Source of the DNA: Scytonema millei VB511283
Lineage (GTDB): Bacteria; Cyanobacteriota; Cyanobacteriia; Cyanobacteriales; Chroococcidiopsidaceae
Reading direction: 5' to 3'
Length of the DNA: 64,000 bases
Assembly: GCF_000817735.3 (NCBI RefSeq)
Contig: NZ_JTJC03000001.1
Location: 1,189,336-1,253,335, forward strand
The notes beneath the pieces are model-generated. The model saw only the letters and a program-made list of their open reading frames with translations. It was not told the origin of the DNA and made no database searches. Positions 1 to 9,308 of this stretch are shown here, in pieces. The first letter of the stretch is position 1, and each line of letters opens with the position of its first letter. The translations under genes were made by a program, and so were the position numbers.

Positions 1-606
1 CATAAAATTATTCAAACGCATGAAATGGACAATCCAAATTACACTTCCAATCCCGTAAATCGCTGCTATTTCTGTAAAAGCGAGTTACACGATACGCTCA
101 AACCCTTGGCAAAGGAATGGGGATACCCTTATATCGTCGATGGGGTGAACGCTGACGATTTGCGCGATTATCGCCCAGGTATTCAGGCGGCGAAAGAACG
201 CGGCGTGCGATCGCCTCTGGCAGAAATGGGAGTGACAAAAGCTGAAGTCCGGCAATTATCGCAACAATTGGGTTTGTCTTGGTGGGATAAACCAGCCCAA
301 CCCTGTCTCAGTTCCCGCTTTCCCTATGGCGAAGAAATTACTGTATCTAAGCTACAGCGGGTAGGCAGGGCAGAAATTTATTTACGCAAGTTGGGATGGC
401 AAAATTTAAGGGTGCGATCGGAGGGAGATACGGCAAGAATTGAGTTAATGCCAGATCTAATTAAAGATTTTGTCGCTCAGACAGATTTAGTGGCGCTAAC
501 TGCGGCATTTCAAAGTTATGGTTTTGTCTATGTCACGCTCGATCTAGAAGGTTATCGGAGTGGCAAGCTCAATCAAGTTTTGTCTGCTCCAATGGCTTCA
601 AGGTAA
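1..606 (+). CDS. larE: LarE-like ATP-dependent sacrificial sulfur transferase (5' end outside window)
   Basis: The frame is open from base 1, so this is the C-terminal two thirds of the gene; the N-terminal PP-loop ATPase motif lies outside. LarE family proteins adenylate the carboxylates of the pyridinium dinucleotide precursor of the nickel-pincer cofactor and donate sulfur from a cysteine. Visible family marks are NRCYFCK, DYRPG, the QPCLSSR segment holding the expected donor cysteine, and DLEGYRSG near the end. Because CxxC and the later Cys are both present, a form that holds an iron-sulfur cluster is possible; that is inference. No larB or larC is in view, so the substrate pathway cannot be confirmed here. 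The last 34 bases overlap the convergent glycosyltransferase gene. Confidence 0.88.
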   Translation, partial: HKIIQTHEMDNPNYTSNPVNRCYFCKSELHDTLKPLAKEWGYPYIVDGVNADDLRDYRPGIQAAKERGVRSPLAEMGVTKAEVRQLSQQLGLSWWDKPAQPCLSSRFPYGEEITVSKLQRVGRAEIYLRKLGWQNLRVRSEGDTARIELMPDLIKDFVAQTDLVALTAAFQSYGFVYVTLDLEGYRSGKLNQVLSAPMASR

Positions 607-1775
607 ATATTTCTCAGCTTTGCCGCGTAGCGATCGATGGAATGATGTTCGATAATTCTAGAGATTGAATTTTGAGATTTCTCTAGGATTATCGCGCGAT
701 TGGCAAATATCTCATGTACTACTTGTTCGATTCTCTCACAAATTAATTTGCTAATGACGTATCTATCTTCTTTTGTCGTGTAAATTGCTTCTCCTAAACT
801 ATTTTTAGGAACCGCGATCGTCCACCCTACACGATCGTTATTAATTTCTGGTAAAGCTCTGACGTTAGTTGTAATAACAGGACACCCTGCTGCTTGAAAT
901 TCCAAAACAGAGTAGCCATACGTATCAGCATAGGTTGGTAATAAACCAATATGCGACTTTTTCATCAACTCAATAACTTCGTGATTGGGTAATTGGGGAA
1001 AATAGTTAATCCAGTCAGAGTGTTCAATTAAATGCTTGACTTTTTCAAGATCAGATGGTGTTTCTTTAGTAGCATAATTGTCAATATTAAGAGAGCTAAC
1101 AACTGTTAACTCAAGATTGTAATTATACTTATCCTTCAAATTTTTTAATGTCTGAATAATTTCTTGTCCTCCTTTACGAAAGAAAGATGAACCGACAAAC
1201 ATAAAGGTTATCTTGTCATCCAGGCTCAAATCTTTATCTGCATATTTAGAGACAAATACTCTTTGCGGCGGATGCATAACTATCAATTTGCTTTCTATGT
1301 TTTCTTGATATTCAGAAAATTCTTTTAGCAGCTTTTTTTGCATGTTAGCATTGCAATCAGACATGGCAATAATCCGCCGACAAGCATCGCGAGAAAGTGC
1401 TTGAAACGCCTTGTGCATTTTGGTTTCACTTTTCAGAGCCGAAAAATCGAGTTCTAAGTTGCGATCGCTCGGACATGAAAGCAAGCAAGACAATCTTGGT
1501 AGAAACGTTTCAAATGTCGTAATCCAGGGAGTAGAACCATAACTGATAGTATTGAAAAAATGTAAAAGACTAACTCGATTCAGATCGAAATCATAGAACT
1601 GATTATAGGAGTCAATTAGAGAAAATATCTGGCGGTTGGCAAGCCGATTGAATAGACTGGCAAGCCTCTGTTTCAAGATAAAAATATCGCGAACTTTCTT
1701 ATATTCAACATCGGGAACTATGTTAATAATATTTCTTTTCTCTGGATAGGCATCGAATTTATAGCCGATCGGCAC
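573..1775 (-). CDS. GT4-type glycosyltransferase (group 1)
   Basis: The C-terminal half is a typical GT-B donor-binding domain: MFVGSSFFRKGG starts a Rossmann fold, and the segment LLPTYADTYGYSVLEFQAAG followed by CPVITT carries the GT4 E(x7)E-like nucleotide-sugar region. The N-terminal 180 residues are less conserved, as is usual for acceptor domains. It probably transfers a sugar to a lipid or surface polysaccharide in the cytoplasm. A GTG at 1775 sits 9 bases after GAGGAG and is preferred; a TTG at 1808 is the alternative in-frame start. It has no other glycan gene beside it, so the acceptor is unknown. The 3' end overlaps the convergent larE gene by 34 bases. Confidence 0.8.
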   Translation of the reverse strand: MPIGYKFDAYPEKRNIINIVPDVEYKKVRDIFILKQRLASLFNRLANRQIFSLIDSYNQFYDFDLNRVSLLHFFNTISYGSTPWITTFETFLPRLSCLLSCPSDRNLELDFSALKSETKMHKAFQALSRDACRRIIAMSDCNANMQKKLLKEFSEYQENIESKLIVMHPPQRVFVSKYADKDLSLDDKITFMFVGSSFFRKGGQEIIQTLKNLKDKYNYNLELTVVSSLNIDNYATKETPSDLEKVKHLIEHSDWINYFPQLPNHEVIELMKKSHIGLLPTYADTYGYSVLEFQAAGCPVITTNVRALPEINNDRVGWTIAVPKNSLGEAIYTTKEDRYVISKLICERIEQVVHEIFANRAIILEKSQNSISRIIEHHSIDRYAAKLRNIYLEAIGADKT

Positions 1776-1988
1776 AATCGTCTGCTCCTCTTGACTGGGG
1801 TGACGCAATTACGACAATATAATATAGTCTTACAGCAAGACTCGGCGATTAAAATCGCAGCTACACAAACTAAGTTCGCCTGCGCGGACTAGTCAAGATC
1901 TTGGTTTTTGACTCGCACAGGCGGGTTGTGTCTGTATGGTTGCAATTTGTAGTTGTCAGATGTCGATCTGCTTTAGCGGCTTTAGATG

Positions 1989-2858
1989 CTAGGCAATAAA
2001 TTGAAAGTAGGAATCAGAAAGACTGAGAGAGTCTGGAGAAACATTTTGCACGATCGCAATTAGCTCTGGCTTTGCACCGATATTGTTGGCAAATATTGCC
2101 GTTCCAGAGGGCAAACCGCTAGGAGATGCAGCCAAACTATATTCAACTGTGACTTCTTCTATACCAAAACCCCGCTGCTCTCTGACGAGCGAGATTTTAT
2201 CTTGGCTTTTGTCGAAGTCAGCGATCGCACCATAATCGCCATTACCAGCCACCGTATAGAAAGAGCCGAATGCGCGTCCTGCCAGCGTGCCACCAAAAAC
2301 GAAGTTATCTGCACCGTCGCCACCTCTAAGTATATCGATTGACGATGTGAAGCGATCGGAACCAGCCGAACCAGAGGACGGTACATCATTCAATCCAATC
2401 CCAAGCAGGGTATCGTTGCCATCTTCGCCGAATAATCGATCGTTGCCAGATCCTCCATTCAAGTTATCATTGCCATCCGCGCCATATAAAATGTCGTCTT
2501 GCGTGCCTCCATATAAGCTGTCGTTACCATCTTCCCCGTACAATTGGTCGTTGCCTTCTCCGCTCCACAAACTATCGTTATCGTCTCCGCCGAAAAGCTT
2601 GGTTCCGCCAAATAAAGCATCGTTACCATCTCCACCGTAACTTTCAAAGCTGCCAAATATTCTGTCAGCACCTTCTCCACCAAATATCCTGTCTTGCCCA
2701 GTGCCGCTAAATATGATGTCATCACCTTCTCCGCCGTAGATCTCGTCATCACCACCATTACCTTGAATGAAGTCAATTCCACCTAAACCATAGATGATGT
2801 CGTTTTCATCTGTACCGTTTAAGCCGTCGTCAGCGTTTGTACCTGTAATGACTGCCAT
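1989..2858 (-). CDS. RTX calcium-binding repeat protein (hemolysin-type GGxGxDxxx)
   Basis: The protein of 289 residues consists mainly of glycine- and aspartate-rich nonapeptides such as GGEGDDIIF, GGDGNDALF and GGSGNDRLF between about residues 20 and 150. They form Ca2+-binding parallel beta-rolls in RTX proteins. A C-terminal segment (DFDKSQDKISL) is typical of the secretion-competent end of type I secretion substrates. No signal peptide is present, which agrees with type I export, but no ABC exporter lies nearby. ATG 2858 is chosen because AAGGAG stands 6 bases upstream; the frame extends to 2930 without such a site. There is no separate catalytic domain, so it may be a surface or extracellular Ca-binding protein. 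Confidence 0.85.
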   Translation of the reverse strand: MAVITGTNADDGLNGTDENDIIYGLGGIDFIQGNGGDDEIYGGEGDDIIFSGTGQDRIFGGEGADRIFGSFESYGGDGNDALFGGTKLFGGDDNDSLWSGEGNDQLYGEDGNDSLYGGTQDDILYGADGNDNLNGGSGNDRLFGEDGNDTLLGIGLNDVPSSGSAGSDRFTSSIDILRGGDGADNFVFGGTLAGRAFGSFYTVAGNGDYGAIADFDKSQDKISLVREQRGFGIEEVTVEYSLAASPSGLPSGTAIFANNIGAKPELIAIVQNVSPDSLSLSDSYFQFIA

Positions 2859-3130
2859 GTCTCGCTCCTTGAAAGAATATGTTTTGTGGTAGACGATCGC
2901 CCCGTACAGCACTTGAGCAGCCAGACGCACGCTAATGTTGCAGATGTTCAGCTACAACATCAGCAAAAACTTACCAGCAGTCAAGTGGATTGCTGGTGGA
3001 TATACATTGAACTACTAAGTACTTGCGCGTTTCGATATGTGAGTGTATCGTTTCAATAATATGAACTTATACATCCCTGAAAGAAGTTTATTAAATCTGA
3101 TGTAATTGCGGCTTTAAATTATACATAAGT

Positions 3131-4165
3131 TTAAATTGACCAATTAGCGATCGCCAAAGGTTGTGTTGATTTCACGATCTGCATTCCAGCATCAGCAAAC
3201 CTTTGAAAAGCCGCGTTTGCTGGTTCGGTATAGTCAACTACACCAGGCACGACAACAGCAGAAGTACAATCTTCTAATAAATAAACTTTCTTAGCCAGAC
3301 TCGGATCGACTTGCTGAATTTCAGTTAATAAATCATCTACTGTCCAAGCAACACAATGGCTTTTAGCCTGTCCTGCAATAATGACAGCATCAAATTCTAA
3401 TAGTTGTTGAATTAATCGAGAATTCTTTTGAGCAATTGGTTTGCCGTCTGCGCCGTCAAGAACTTCAGGACGCAAAACGGAATAGTTTTCTGTTAATGGA
3501 TTATTACCTTTAATTTCAAATTGAGTTTGACTATCGCGGGCAATACAATGGAAAAATACTGCTTCTTCTACCGCAGAAACTAAAGCATGACCGATGCCAC
3601 CTAACATAGAATGATAAGACCAAACTGTGAGGGGATATTTGCCATGCTGACTCAGTTGTTTGACGTAGTGGAAGGCATGTCTTTGGAGCGTATTATAGTC
3701 TAATTTCAAACTATAAGCCACAGCAGGATTAACTTGCCAAACCCCTTGTTCGATATCTGTAGGCGTAATATTTGTTGCAGATGGCGTTGGATGTTCTCCA
3801 TCTTGGTTAACCCAAAAGATTGGATGAAAAATCTGCATTGCTGTGTGAGTATCTAGTGTTGGTGCGATCGCGCTAATCGTCCCTAAATTACGATAAATAA
3901 ATTCACAAAGTCTCCGATTATCTTCGACTGCCCCAGTACCGGATTGTCCGCCCACAAATAATTCAAAATCGGGAATGCAAAAAGTATTCTGTACGTCAAT
4001 TAGTAGCAAACAAACTTGAGTTTTGTCTACTGAAGCTGGTTTGATTTGATATTTTTTTGCCCACTCTCGCGCCGCTGCTGCCTGTTGTTGGTAAGGGACG
4101 CGCCAGACTTCGCCAACTTTCTCTGGTGCAAAATGAGGGGGAATTGGTAATTGGGTGGTAATCAT
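3131..4165 (-). CDS. Isochorismatase-like cysteine hydrolase (nicotinamidase-related)
   Basis: Belongs to the isochorismatase/nicotinamidase fold. LLIDVQNTF gives the catalytic Asp near residue 57, and [12 protein letters not shown] around residue 265 carries the nucleophilic Cys; a Lys or acidic partner lies in the middle region. At 344 residues it is clearly longer than PncA (about 210), with an N-terminal extension and a long central insertion; cyanobacterial homologues of this length are usually annotated only as cysteine hydrolases. Substrate is probably an amide, but nicotinamide cannot be claimed. It is a single gene with no evident operon partner; ATG start at 4165. Confidence 0.78.
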   Translation of the reverse strand: MITTQLPIPPHFAPEKVGEVWRVPYQQQAAAAREWAKKYQIKPASVDKTQVCLLLIDVQNTFCIPDFELFVGGQSGTGAVEDNRRLCEFIYRNLGTISAIAPTLDTHTAMQIFHPIFWVNQDGEHPTPSATNITPTDIEQGVWQVNPAVAYSLKLDYNTLQRHAFHYVKQLSQHGKYPLTVWSYHSMLGGIGHALVSAVEEAVFFHCIARDSQTQFEIKGNNPLTENYSVLRPEVLDGADGKPIAQKNSRLIQQLLEFDAVIIAGQAKSHCVAWTVDDLLTEIQQVDPSLAKKVYLLEDCTSAVVVPGVVDYTEPANAAFQRFADAGMQIVKSTQPLAIANWSI

Positions 4166-4362
4166 GGGATTTTGTTCTTTGGGCGAATAGAAGCTAGATC
4201 TGCGGGCGAATAGAATTCGCGCCTACACAGGCAAAACCCGCCTGCGCAGGTTCAAACCGTTAGCCTCATGCGCTGTTTCTATTATGGTATTATTTACCAT
4301 TATTATCATAAATTACATCTTTGAGTACCACAAAATTATCATCCGCGTACCCCACGAAGAGA

Positions 4363-4402
4363 TTGAACCCAGATCCAAATTTATTTGCGGATCTGGGTTC
4401 AA
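4363..4402. repeat. Perfect 14-bp inverted repeat with 12-base loop
   Basis: Arms TTGAACCCAGATCC (4363-4376) and GGATCTGGGTTCAA (4389-4402) are exact complements, followed on the + strand by AGTTTTTT. It lies between two minus-strand genes with no convincing + strand gene in front of it, so it may be a repeat or cruciform rather than a terminator. Confidence 0.6.
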
Positions 4403-4487
4403 AGTTTTTTCACTTGTAAATTATCCTCTACAAGTTTGCAATTGTAGGAGCTATACGGTTACTAAGAGCGATCGTTGGAACACAACA

Positions 4488-5096
4488 CTAACTAGCACGG
4501 CGATCGGATTGTGGATTAATTGATGTAATATTTTGTAGATGCTCTGCTGAATCTTGATGTCTATGTAAAACATGTTTGATAACTTTTTCGGTTTTATAAA
4601 CCTCATCTTCAGCTTGAAGCTTTTTCTTCGCACTATGCGATAAATTAGTAAAAACTGCCAAGGCAACAGTTACCATAGATATTGCTGCACCATAGGATAG
4701 CAAATTGCTATCATTATGCACCACCGCCACAAGAAACTGAACGGCTATCACAGCTATGACTGACTTAATGAGTTTTTCTTTGAGGTCATCCAGATTGCGA
4801 ATTGACAACCAACTTGGAAGTTTTAAACCACCAATAAATAGCTCGTACAAACCCAGACCACAAATCAAAATTACAGTAGCTAAGAGCATGATATCAACTA
4901 TCTCAATAAAGCTAATAGCAGTTTTGAAAAGGGTGGCTTTGGGGACTTTTCCAAGCGTGAGGGTTTTACTCAAAAGCTCAAGAATAACAAACAAAGTTTG
5001 TTTCGCACTATAGATCATCAATACCAATGCTGCTAAGACATTAGATAATGCAGGCAGAAACATGATATATCTTGCAGAAGCTAGTAGCTGACGCAT
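4488..5096 (-). CDS. YqhA family (UPF0114) membrane protein
   Basis: About four hydrophobic segments are visible (roughly residues 10-30, 60-85, 115-130 and 135-150), and the segment ELFIGGLKLPSWLSI resembles the YqhA/UPF0114 core. The family is widespread in bacteria and its biochemical role is not established. The C-terminal tail is charged and probably cytoplasmic. At 202 residues it is slightly longer than the E. coli protein (164). It stands alone, with ATG 5096 preceded by a weak purine-rich site. Confidence 0.7.
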   Translation of the reverse strand: MRQLLASARYIMFLPALSNVLAALVLMIYSAKQTLFVILELLSKTLTLGKVPKATLFKTAISFIEIVDIMLLATVILICGLGLYELFIGGLKLPSWLSIRNLDDLKEKLIKSVIAVIAVQFLVAVVHNDSNLLSYGAAISMVTVALAVFTNLSHSAKKKLQAEDEVYKTEKVIKHVLHRHQDSAEHLQNITSINPQSDRRAS

Positions 5097-5646
5097 GAAG
5101 AAATCTCCTCGATCGTTTTATGAAAAATACAAAATTCTTGATTTTTCTCAGTCAAATGCAATTTGAAGTTCTACAGGTGTAATCAGTCCTAACTTTTCAA
5201 AGGGAGTAGGGAGTAGGGAGCAGGGAACCTATGCTTAAAAGCATAGGATTGAAGTAAGGAATAATTATGTTGAGATACGTAGTACGAAACATAATTATTT
5301 GTTTTTTAGTGAGTTTTAAACACACACAGGAAGTTTGTCCACGTACACCCTGCTCCCTACTCCCTTATCTCTGCTCCCTGTTTGGTAAACAATCAAAGGT
5401 TCTTTGCACTAATTCAAGATTAAATCTAAGTAGGTGACAAACTTGGGGTAAAAAAGTATTGGATGAGATACAAGATCTGTAGGGGCGCTTTCTCTGTGCG
5501 CCCCTACGAATGTATTCCATCATAATGAGAATCGCTACAAACAGAGTCATCTACCTGTAGAGGCGAGAACCAGCATTAGAAAGATTACAGGTTCCCTACT
5601 CCAGCTACAGGATTGACAAAGAATTCACGGATTAAAATTTTTCGAT
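5097..5646. other. Gene-free spacer with several repeats
   Basis: No convincing gene. It holds a GGGAGTAGGGAGTAGGGAGC heptamer-like tract near 5205-5230, a hairpin of the GTAGGGGCG family at 5479-5507, and another CTCCCTACTCCC tract near 5350. Confidence 0.6.
5479..5507. repeat. GTAGGGGCGC hairpin repeat
   Basis: GTAGGGGCGC pairs with GCGCCCCTAC around a short loop. Related copies are at 42670-42697, 45424-45449 and 54982-55007, so this is a dispersed palindromic family in this genome. Confidence 0.75.
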
Positions 5647-6987
5647 CTATCGTTCGATCCCTGCTTTAATTTTTGCTGACTCAGAGCGATCGCCCGACTG
5701 TAATAAACTACTAGAACGGCTAAACAACCGGAAATAGAGCGAAACAAAAAATTCTTTTAACGGAAATAGGATGTAAGTCAAAGGATTGATTGTCACGATA
5801 ATATTGCGAACATCGCGCTGAGCTAGGGCAATAATTTGTTTCGCAACGCGATCGCCATTCATAATTCCAATTGGATTTAAGTTACTTTTGAATGGACCTA
5901 AAATCAACTTGCGGATGACACAAGGAGCATCTAACCGCCGTAAAGTCATTAAATCGCCTAAAGTTCGTTTGGAAAGCTCGTATAAGGGACTAACAGCAGG
6001 GCTAACTTCAGCTTCCGATGTATTGATCCAGACTTCCTTTGTGGCAATATCTTCGTTAGTACGAACTGTGGCGAGAAACATTTCCATCAGTCGCCAAGCG
6101 GAGAAAGTGTTAACCTCATAAGATTTAGCGATCGCATCTGGCGTTCTTTCCCCATGTACGTTGATGCCATGATTGAGGATTAAAATATCAACTTTTTCTA
6201 ACAACTGGGATAATTCGGCTTCTTGCCCTACCTGCCACGATACAGTTTTAACTGCTAGGGTTTTACCGTCAAAGCTTAGCGTCACGGGTTCGGGTTTAGA
6301 ACTCAGGGCAATAACTTTTGCCCCTGCTTGGTGGAGGTGTAATAATAGCGATCGCCCCAGCGTTCCCGATGCCCCTGTCACCGCGATCGTTTTTCCTTTC
6401 AGTGCTAATGCTGTACCCATAAGCTTATCTACCAAAGTAAAAGTACCGCAGAAGTAGGCATCGTCATCATCAAAGTGATGTCGCCAGTGATAGGTGCGAT
6501 TCACAAACCAGCGTGCCGGAGGGGAAGTAAACGCACCAGGCATATGAGTTAAATCTGTCGCTTCCCTTGCCCATTCGCTACCGCTACCACGGGCGATACA
6601 ACTGACTAAAAACATCATTGTATAGGCAGTTCCCGCCAAGGCTGCCCACTGATATGCGGGTGTTTGCCAGTAGCAGAGATACCACGCACCGAAGGAAAGT
6701 AGCAGCATCACCAAGCATTCCGGCAAGTCATTATGCCACTGGGCTTTGCAATAAATGTCGGCACTCGCAAAAGTCAAGTCTCGGCGAAAGACGCGATGAT
6801 GCCAGACGTGCTGCCGATATAAAAATGGCACTCGATGCGATAAGACGTGATACGCATCCCGCACGAGTTCTACCCAGAGGATAGATCCGACTATCCATGC
6901 CGTGCATGTCACGGTGGCAGCGAAAACGGACATCATAAATCTTTCAAACCCCTCACACTTGAGACTACAGCGCTTGAAGGCGCTCAT
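5647..6987 (-). CDS. Bifunctional sterol desaturase-like / short-chain dehydrogenase
   Basis: Two domains are fused. The N-terminal 180 residues are hydrophobic with histidine clusters HVWHHR and YHWRHH, as in di-iron membrane hydroxylases/desaturases of the fatty acid hydroxylase family. From about residue 200, GKTIAVTGASGTLGRS begins a Rossmann NAD(P)-binding fold with NHG and the catalytic YELSK (YxxxK) of SDR enzymes. Such fusions occur in cyanobacteria, but their substrate is not known; a lipid, sterol-like or carotenoid substrate is possible. The C-terminal end has a further hydrophobic stretch. The start is uncertain: ATG 6987 gives 446 residues, and a MetMet pair 17 residues later would also fit. 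Confidence 0.8.
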   Translation of the reverse strand: MSAFKRCSLKCEGFERFMMSVFAATVTCTAWIVGSILWVELVRDAYHVLSHRVPFLYRQHVWHHRVFRRDLTFASADIYCKAQWHNDLPECLVMLLLSFGAWYLCYWQTPAYQWAALAGTAYTMMFLVSCIARGSGSEWAREATDLTHMPGAFTSPPARWFVNRTYHWRHHFDDDDAYFCGTFTLVDKLMGTALALKGKTIAVTGASGTLGRSLLLHLHQAGAKVIALSSKPEPVTLSFDGKTLAVKTVSWQVGQEAELSQLLEKVDILILNHGINVHGERTPDAIAKSYEVNTFSAWRLMEMFLATVRTNEDIATKEVWINTSEAEVSPAVSPLYELSKRTLGDLMTLRRLDAPCVIRKLILGPFKSNLNPIGIMNGDRVAKQIIALAQRDVRNIIVTINPLTYILFPLKEFFVSLYFRLFSRSSSLLQSGDRSESAKIKAGIER

Positions 6988-7049
6988 AGGATTAGTTTAG
7001 ACCAATAGCTCCAGCTAGCTACAGGTAGGTGCGATATTTAGATGCGGCT

Positions 7050-7937
7050 TTATTCGTTCTGGATGTCTGGTGTCGGTGATGCAGACAGGGGTAAATTCGG
7101 AATAGCTAAAGCCAACTGATAAATTTCCTGGCGCGATAAAGACGTAGCTTTTGCTAACTGACGGCTAGCCTGCGATCGCGATACTCCTGCTAAAAGCAAT
7201 TTTTGCAATTCTGCCTGAATTTCTGTTTCCGATAGCTGGGGTTTCACCAATTCCATTCCCGCTACGACTAAAGTGTATTCTCCTTGGGGTTCTTTTTGTT
7301 GATAATGGACGATCGCCCCTTCAATTTGCCCCCGCCAGAATTCTTCGTGTAACTTCGTCAGTTCTCGCGCCAAAACGATTTGTCTTTCTGCCCCAAATAC
7401 CGTAGCTAAATCTTGTAAAGTTTGACGCAAGCGATGCGGAGCTTCGTATAAAATTATCGTGCGGGATTCTGTTTGTAAAAACTCTAGGCGATCGCGTCTG
7501 GGTTTGCCCTTAGCTGGCAAAAACCCCTCAAACACAAACCGATCTGTAGGTAAACCCGCCGCACTCAAAGCTGTAACTACAGCACTCGCACCAGGAATTG
7601 GGACAACGGTGATCTCTGCCTCGACGCAAGCTTGGACTAACTCATACCCAGGATCGGAGATCCCCGGCATTCCGGCATCTGTCACTAAAGCGATCGCTTT
7701 ACCTGTTTGTAACTGAGCGATAATTTCGGGAATGCGGCTGTTACGGTTGTGTTCGTGATAACTCAGTTGTGGTGTTTTAATTTGAAAATGATGCAATAAC
7801 TTCCCCGTGTGGCGAGTATCCTCCGCCGCGATCGCATCTACCGACTGCAAGATCCGCACTGCCCGAAAGCTAATATCTTCTAAATTACCAATTGGCGTTC
7901 CAACTACGTATAGCGTCCCTGGTTTTGGTTCAGTCAC
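7050..7937 (-). CDS. rsmI: 16S rRNA (cytidine(1402)-2'-O)-methyltransferase RsmI
   Basis: RsmI methylates the ribose of C1402 in the decoding centre of 16S rRNA, using S-adenosylmethionine. The tetrapyrrole-methylase-like fold is shown by VVGTPIGNLEDIS (residues 11-23), AEDTRHTG, LVTDAGMPGISDPG and PGASAVVTALSAAG. The length of 295 residues fits the family. It is transcribed away from the neighbouring psbA, with an ATG at 7937. It is a housekeeping gene with no obvious operon link here. Confidence 0.95.
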   Translation of the reverse strand: MTEPKPGTLYVVGTPIGNLEDISFRAVRILQSVDAIAAEDTRHTGKLLHHFQIKTPQLSYHEHNRNSRIPEIIAQLQTGKAIALVTDAGMPGISDPGYELVQACVEAEITVVPIPGASAVVTALSAAGLPTDRFVFEGFLPAKGKPRRDRLEFLQTESRTIILYEAPHRLRQTLQDLATVFGAERQIVLARELTKLHEEFWRGQIEGAIVHYQQKEPQGEYTLVVAGMELVKPQLSETEIQAELQKLLLAGVSRSQASRQLAKATSLSRQEIYQLALAIPNLPLSASPTPDIQNE

Positions 7938-8184
7938 GATCTGCGTCTATTTACAGCTCTATTTATTTTTTGCCTTTCTGACAGCCGTTTTAAAGATATT
8001 TAACTAAAATTCTAACAGCCAGCAAATTTTTTCTAAAATTGACTCAGAAAGTTGTACGGTCTTAAAAATCAATTTGCTCGGATGCTAAAACAGCGATCGC
8101 GTGTAGAAGGTCGTTTGCCCTACAGCATCAGTTTTTTTTCAACGCGCAAGGAATCTAAATCAGTCAACAGTGGCAGAGGATAGC

Positions 8185-8217
8185 ATCTATCTCTTCAGAT
8201 AGATTTTCGCCAGGAGG
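8185..8217 (+). promoter_or_regulatory. psbA leader: hairpin followed by ribosome binding site
   Basis: A perfect 8-bp stem ATCTATCT/AGATAGAT with loop CTTC (8185-8204) stands just before AGGAGG (8212-8217), five bases ahead of the psbA ATG at 8223. The position suggests an effect on translation or mRNA stability; that role is inference. Confidence 0.5.
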
Positions 8218-8222
8218 ACGTT

Positions 8223-9308
8223 ATGAACACTATTGTTCAACGGCGACCGGAATTAGAAATTGCCAAAGTATGGAATCGATTTTGCGAGTGGGTAACAAGT
8301 ACTGACAATCGAATTTATATTGGTTGGTTTGGCGTACTGATGATTCCCACCCTATTAGCAGCCAGCATTTGTTTTATGCTTGCCTTTGCGATCGCCCCAT
8401 CTGTCGATTTAGATGGCATTAGAGAGCCTGTCGTCGGTTCGCTGATGGGTGGAAATAACTTAATTACAGCCGCAGTCATACCAACTTCAGCGGCGATCGC
8501 GTTGCACTTTTACCCGATTTGGGAAGCCGCATCTGTGGATGAATGGCTTTACAACGGCGGTCCCTACCAACTGATCGTGCTTCACTTTCTCATCGGCGTG
8601 TGGTGTTACTTGGGACGACTGTGGGAAGTGAGCTATCGCTTGGGTATGCGTCCTTGGACTGCTGTAGCTTTCTCTGCGCCAGCCGCCGCAGCCACAGCAG
8701 TATTGCTGGTCTATCCCATCGGTCAGGGTAGCTTTGCCGATGGACTTCCTTTGGGAATTGCTGGCACGTTCAATTTTATGTTGGCAGTCCAAGCAGACCA
8801 CAACATTCTCATGCATCCTTTCCACATGTTAGGGGTAGCGGGAGTTTTTGGTGGCGCGCTTTTGAGTTCTTTGCACGGTTCTCTGGTAGCTTCTACCCTC
8901 ATCCGCCAAACTCAGGAGCATGAATCTGTCAATGCGGGATATAAATTAGGTCAGTCGCAGATGACATATCACTACTTGGCAGGACACTATGGTTTTCTAG
9001 GACGGCTTTTAGTTCCTTGGTTTGCTAGTAGAAATCATCGCGCTTTTCACTTTCTCCTAGCTGCCTTGCCTACAGTAGGAATCTGGTTTGCTACTGCGGG
9101 AATTTGTAGTGTAGCGTTCAATTTAAATGGCTTTAACTTCAACCACTCGATTCTCGACAGTAGCGGTCGAGTTGTCAGAACAGAAGCAGATCTGTTGAAC
9201 CGTGCCAACTTGGGAATTCAAGCGATGCACGCAGTTAATACCCACCATTTCCCGAATATCATAGCTGGAGGTGGAATACAGCCCATAAACATTGCGTCTA
9301 TTCTATGA
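8223..9308 (+). CDS. psbA: Divergent (rogue-type) photosystem II D1 protein
   Basis: Clearly a D1 homologue of 361 residues: [38 protein letters not shown] and [11 protein letters not shown]. It departs strongly from standard D1. Using canonical numbering (this protein is +3, later +4), Tyr161, His190, Asp170, His198, His215, His332, His337 and Ala344 are kept, but Mn-cluster ligand Glu189 is Asp, Glu333 is Ala and Asp342 is Ile. Gln/Glu130, which contacts pheophytin, is Leu, and the acidic Glu242-244 of the D-E loop are Ser, Gln, Met. These changes match the atypical D1 class called rogue or sentinel D1 (super-rogue D1 is the chlorophyll f synthase ChlF); which of the two cannot be settled by eye. 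It should replace D1 in a PSII unable to evolve oxygen normally. Its stop codon overlaps the next start. Confidence 0.9.
   Translation: MNTIVQRRPELEIAKVWNRFCEWVTSTDNRIYIGWFGVLMIPTLLAASICFMLAFAIAPSVDLDGIREPVVGSLMGGNNLITAAVIPTSAAIALHFYPIWEAASVDEWLYNGGPYQLIVLHFLIGVWCYLGRLWEVSYRLGMRPWTAVAFSAPAAAATAVLLVYPIGQGSFADGLPLGIAGTFNFMLAVQADHNILMHPFHMLGVAGVFGGALLSSLHGSLVASTLIRQTQEHESVNAGYKLGQSQMTYHYLAGHYGFLGRLLVPWFASRNHRAFHFLLAALPTVGIWFATAGICSVAFNLNGFNFNHSILDSSGRVVRTEADLLNRANLGIQAMHAVNTHHFPNIIAGGGIQPINIASIL

Noticed and set aside
2287-2640. 117-codon frame antisense to the RTX gene
   Set aside because: Its repetitive SLPSSP pattern is simply the complement of the GGxGxD repeat codons.
4341-4402. tRNA-like T-arm (GGTTCAA near GATCC)
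   Set aside because: The sequence is explained by the perfect inverted repeat; no acceptor or anticodon arm can be drawn.
4284-4523. 79-codon frame on the + strand upstream of the YqhA gene
   Set aside because: It runs through the 14-bp inverted repeat and the convergent gene's end, has no ribosome site, and its composition is not protein-like.
8487-8825. 112-codon frame antisense to psbA
   Set aside because: Shadow of the strongly supported psbA frame; no start signal.
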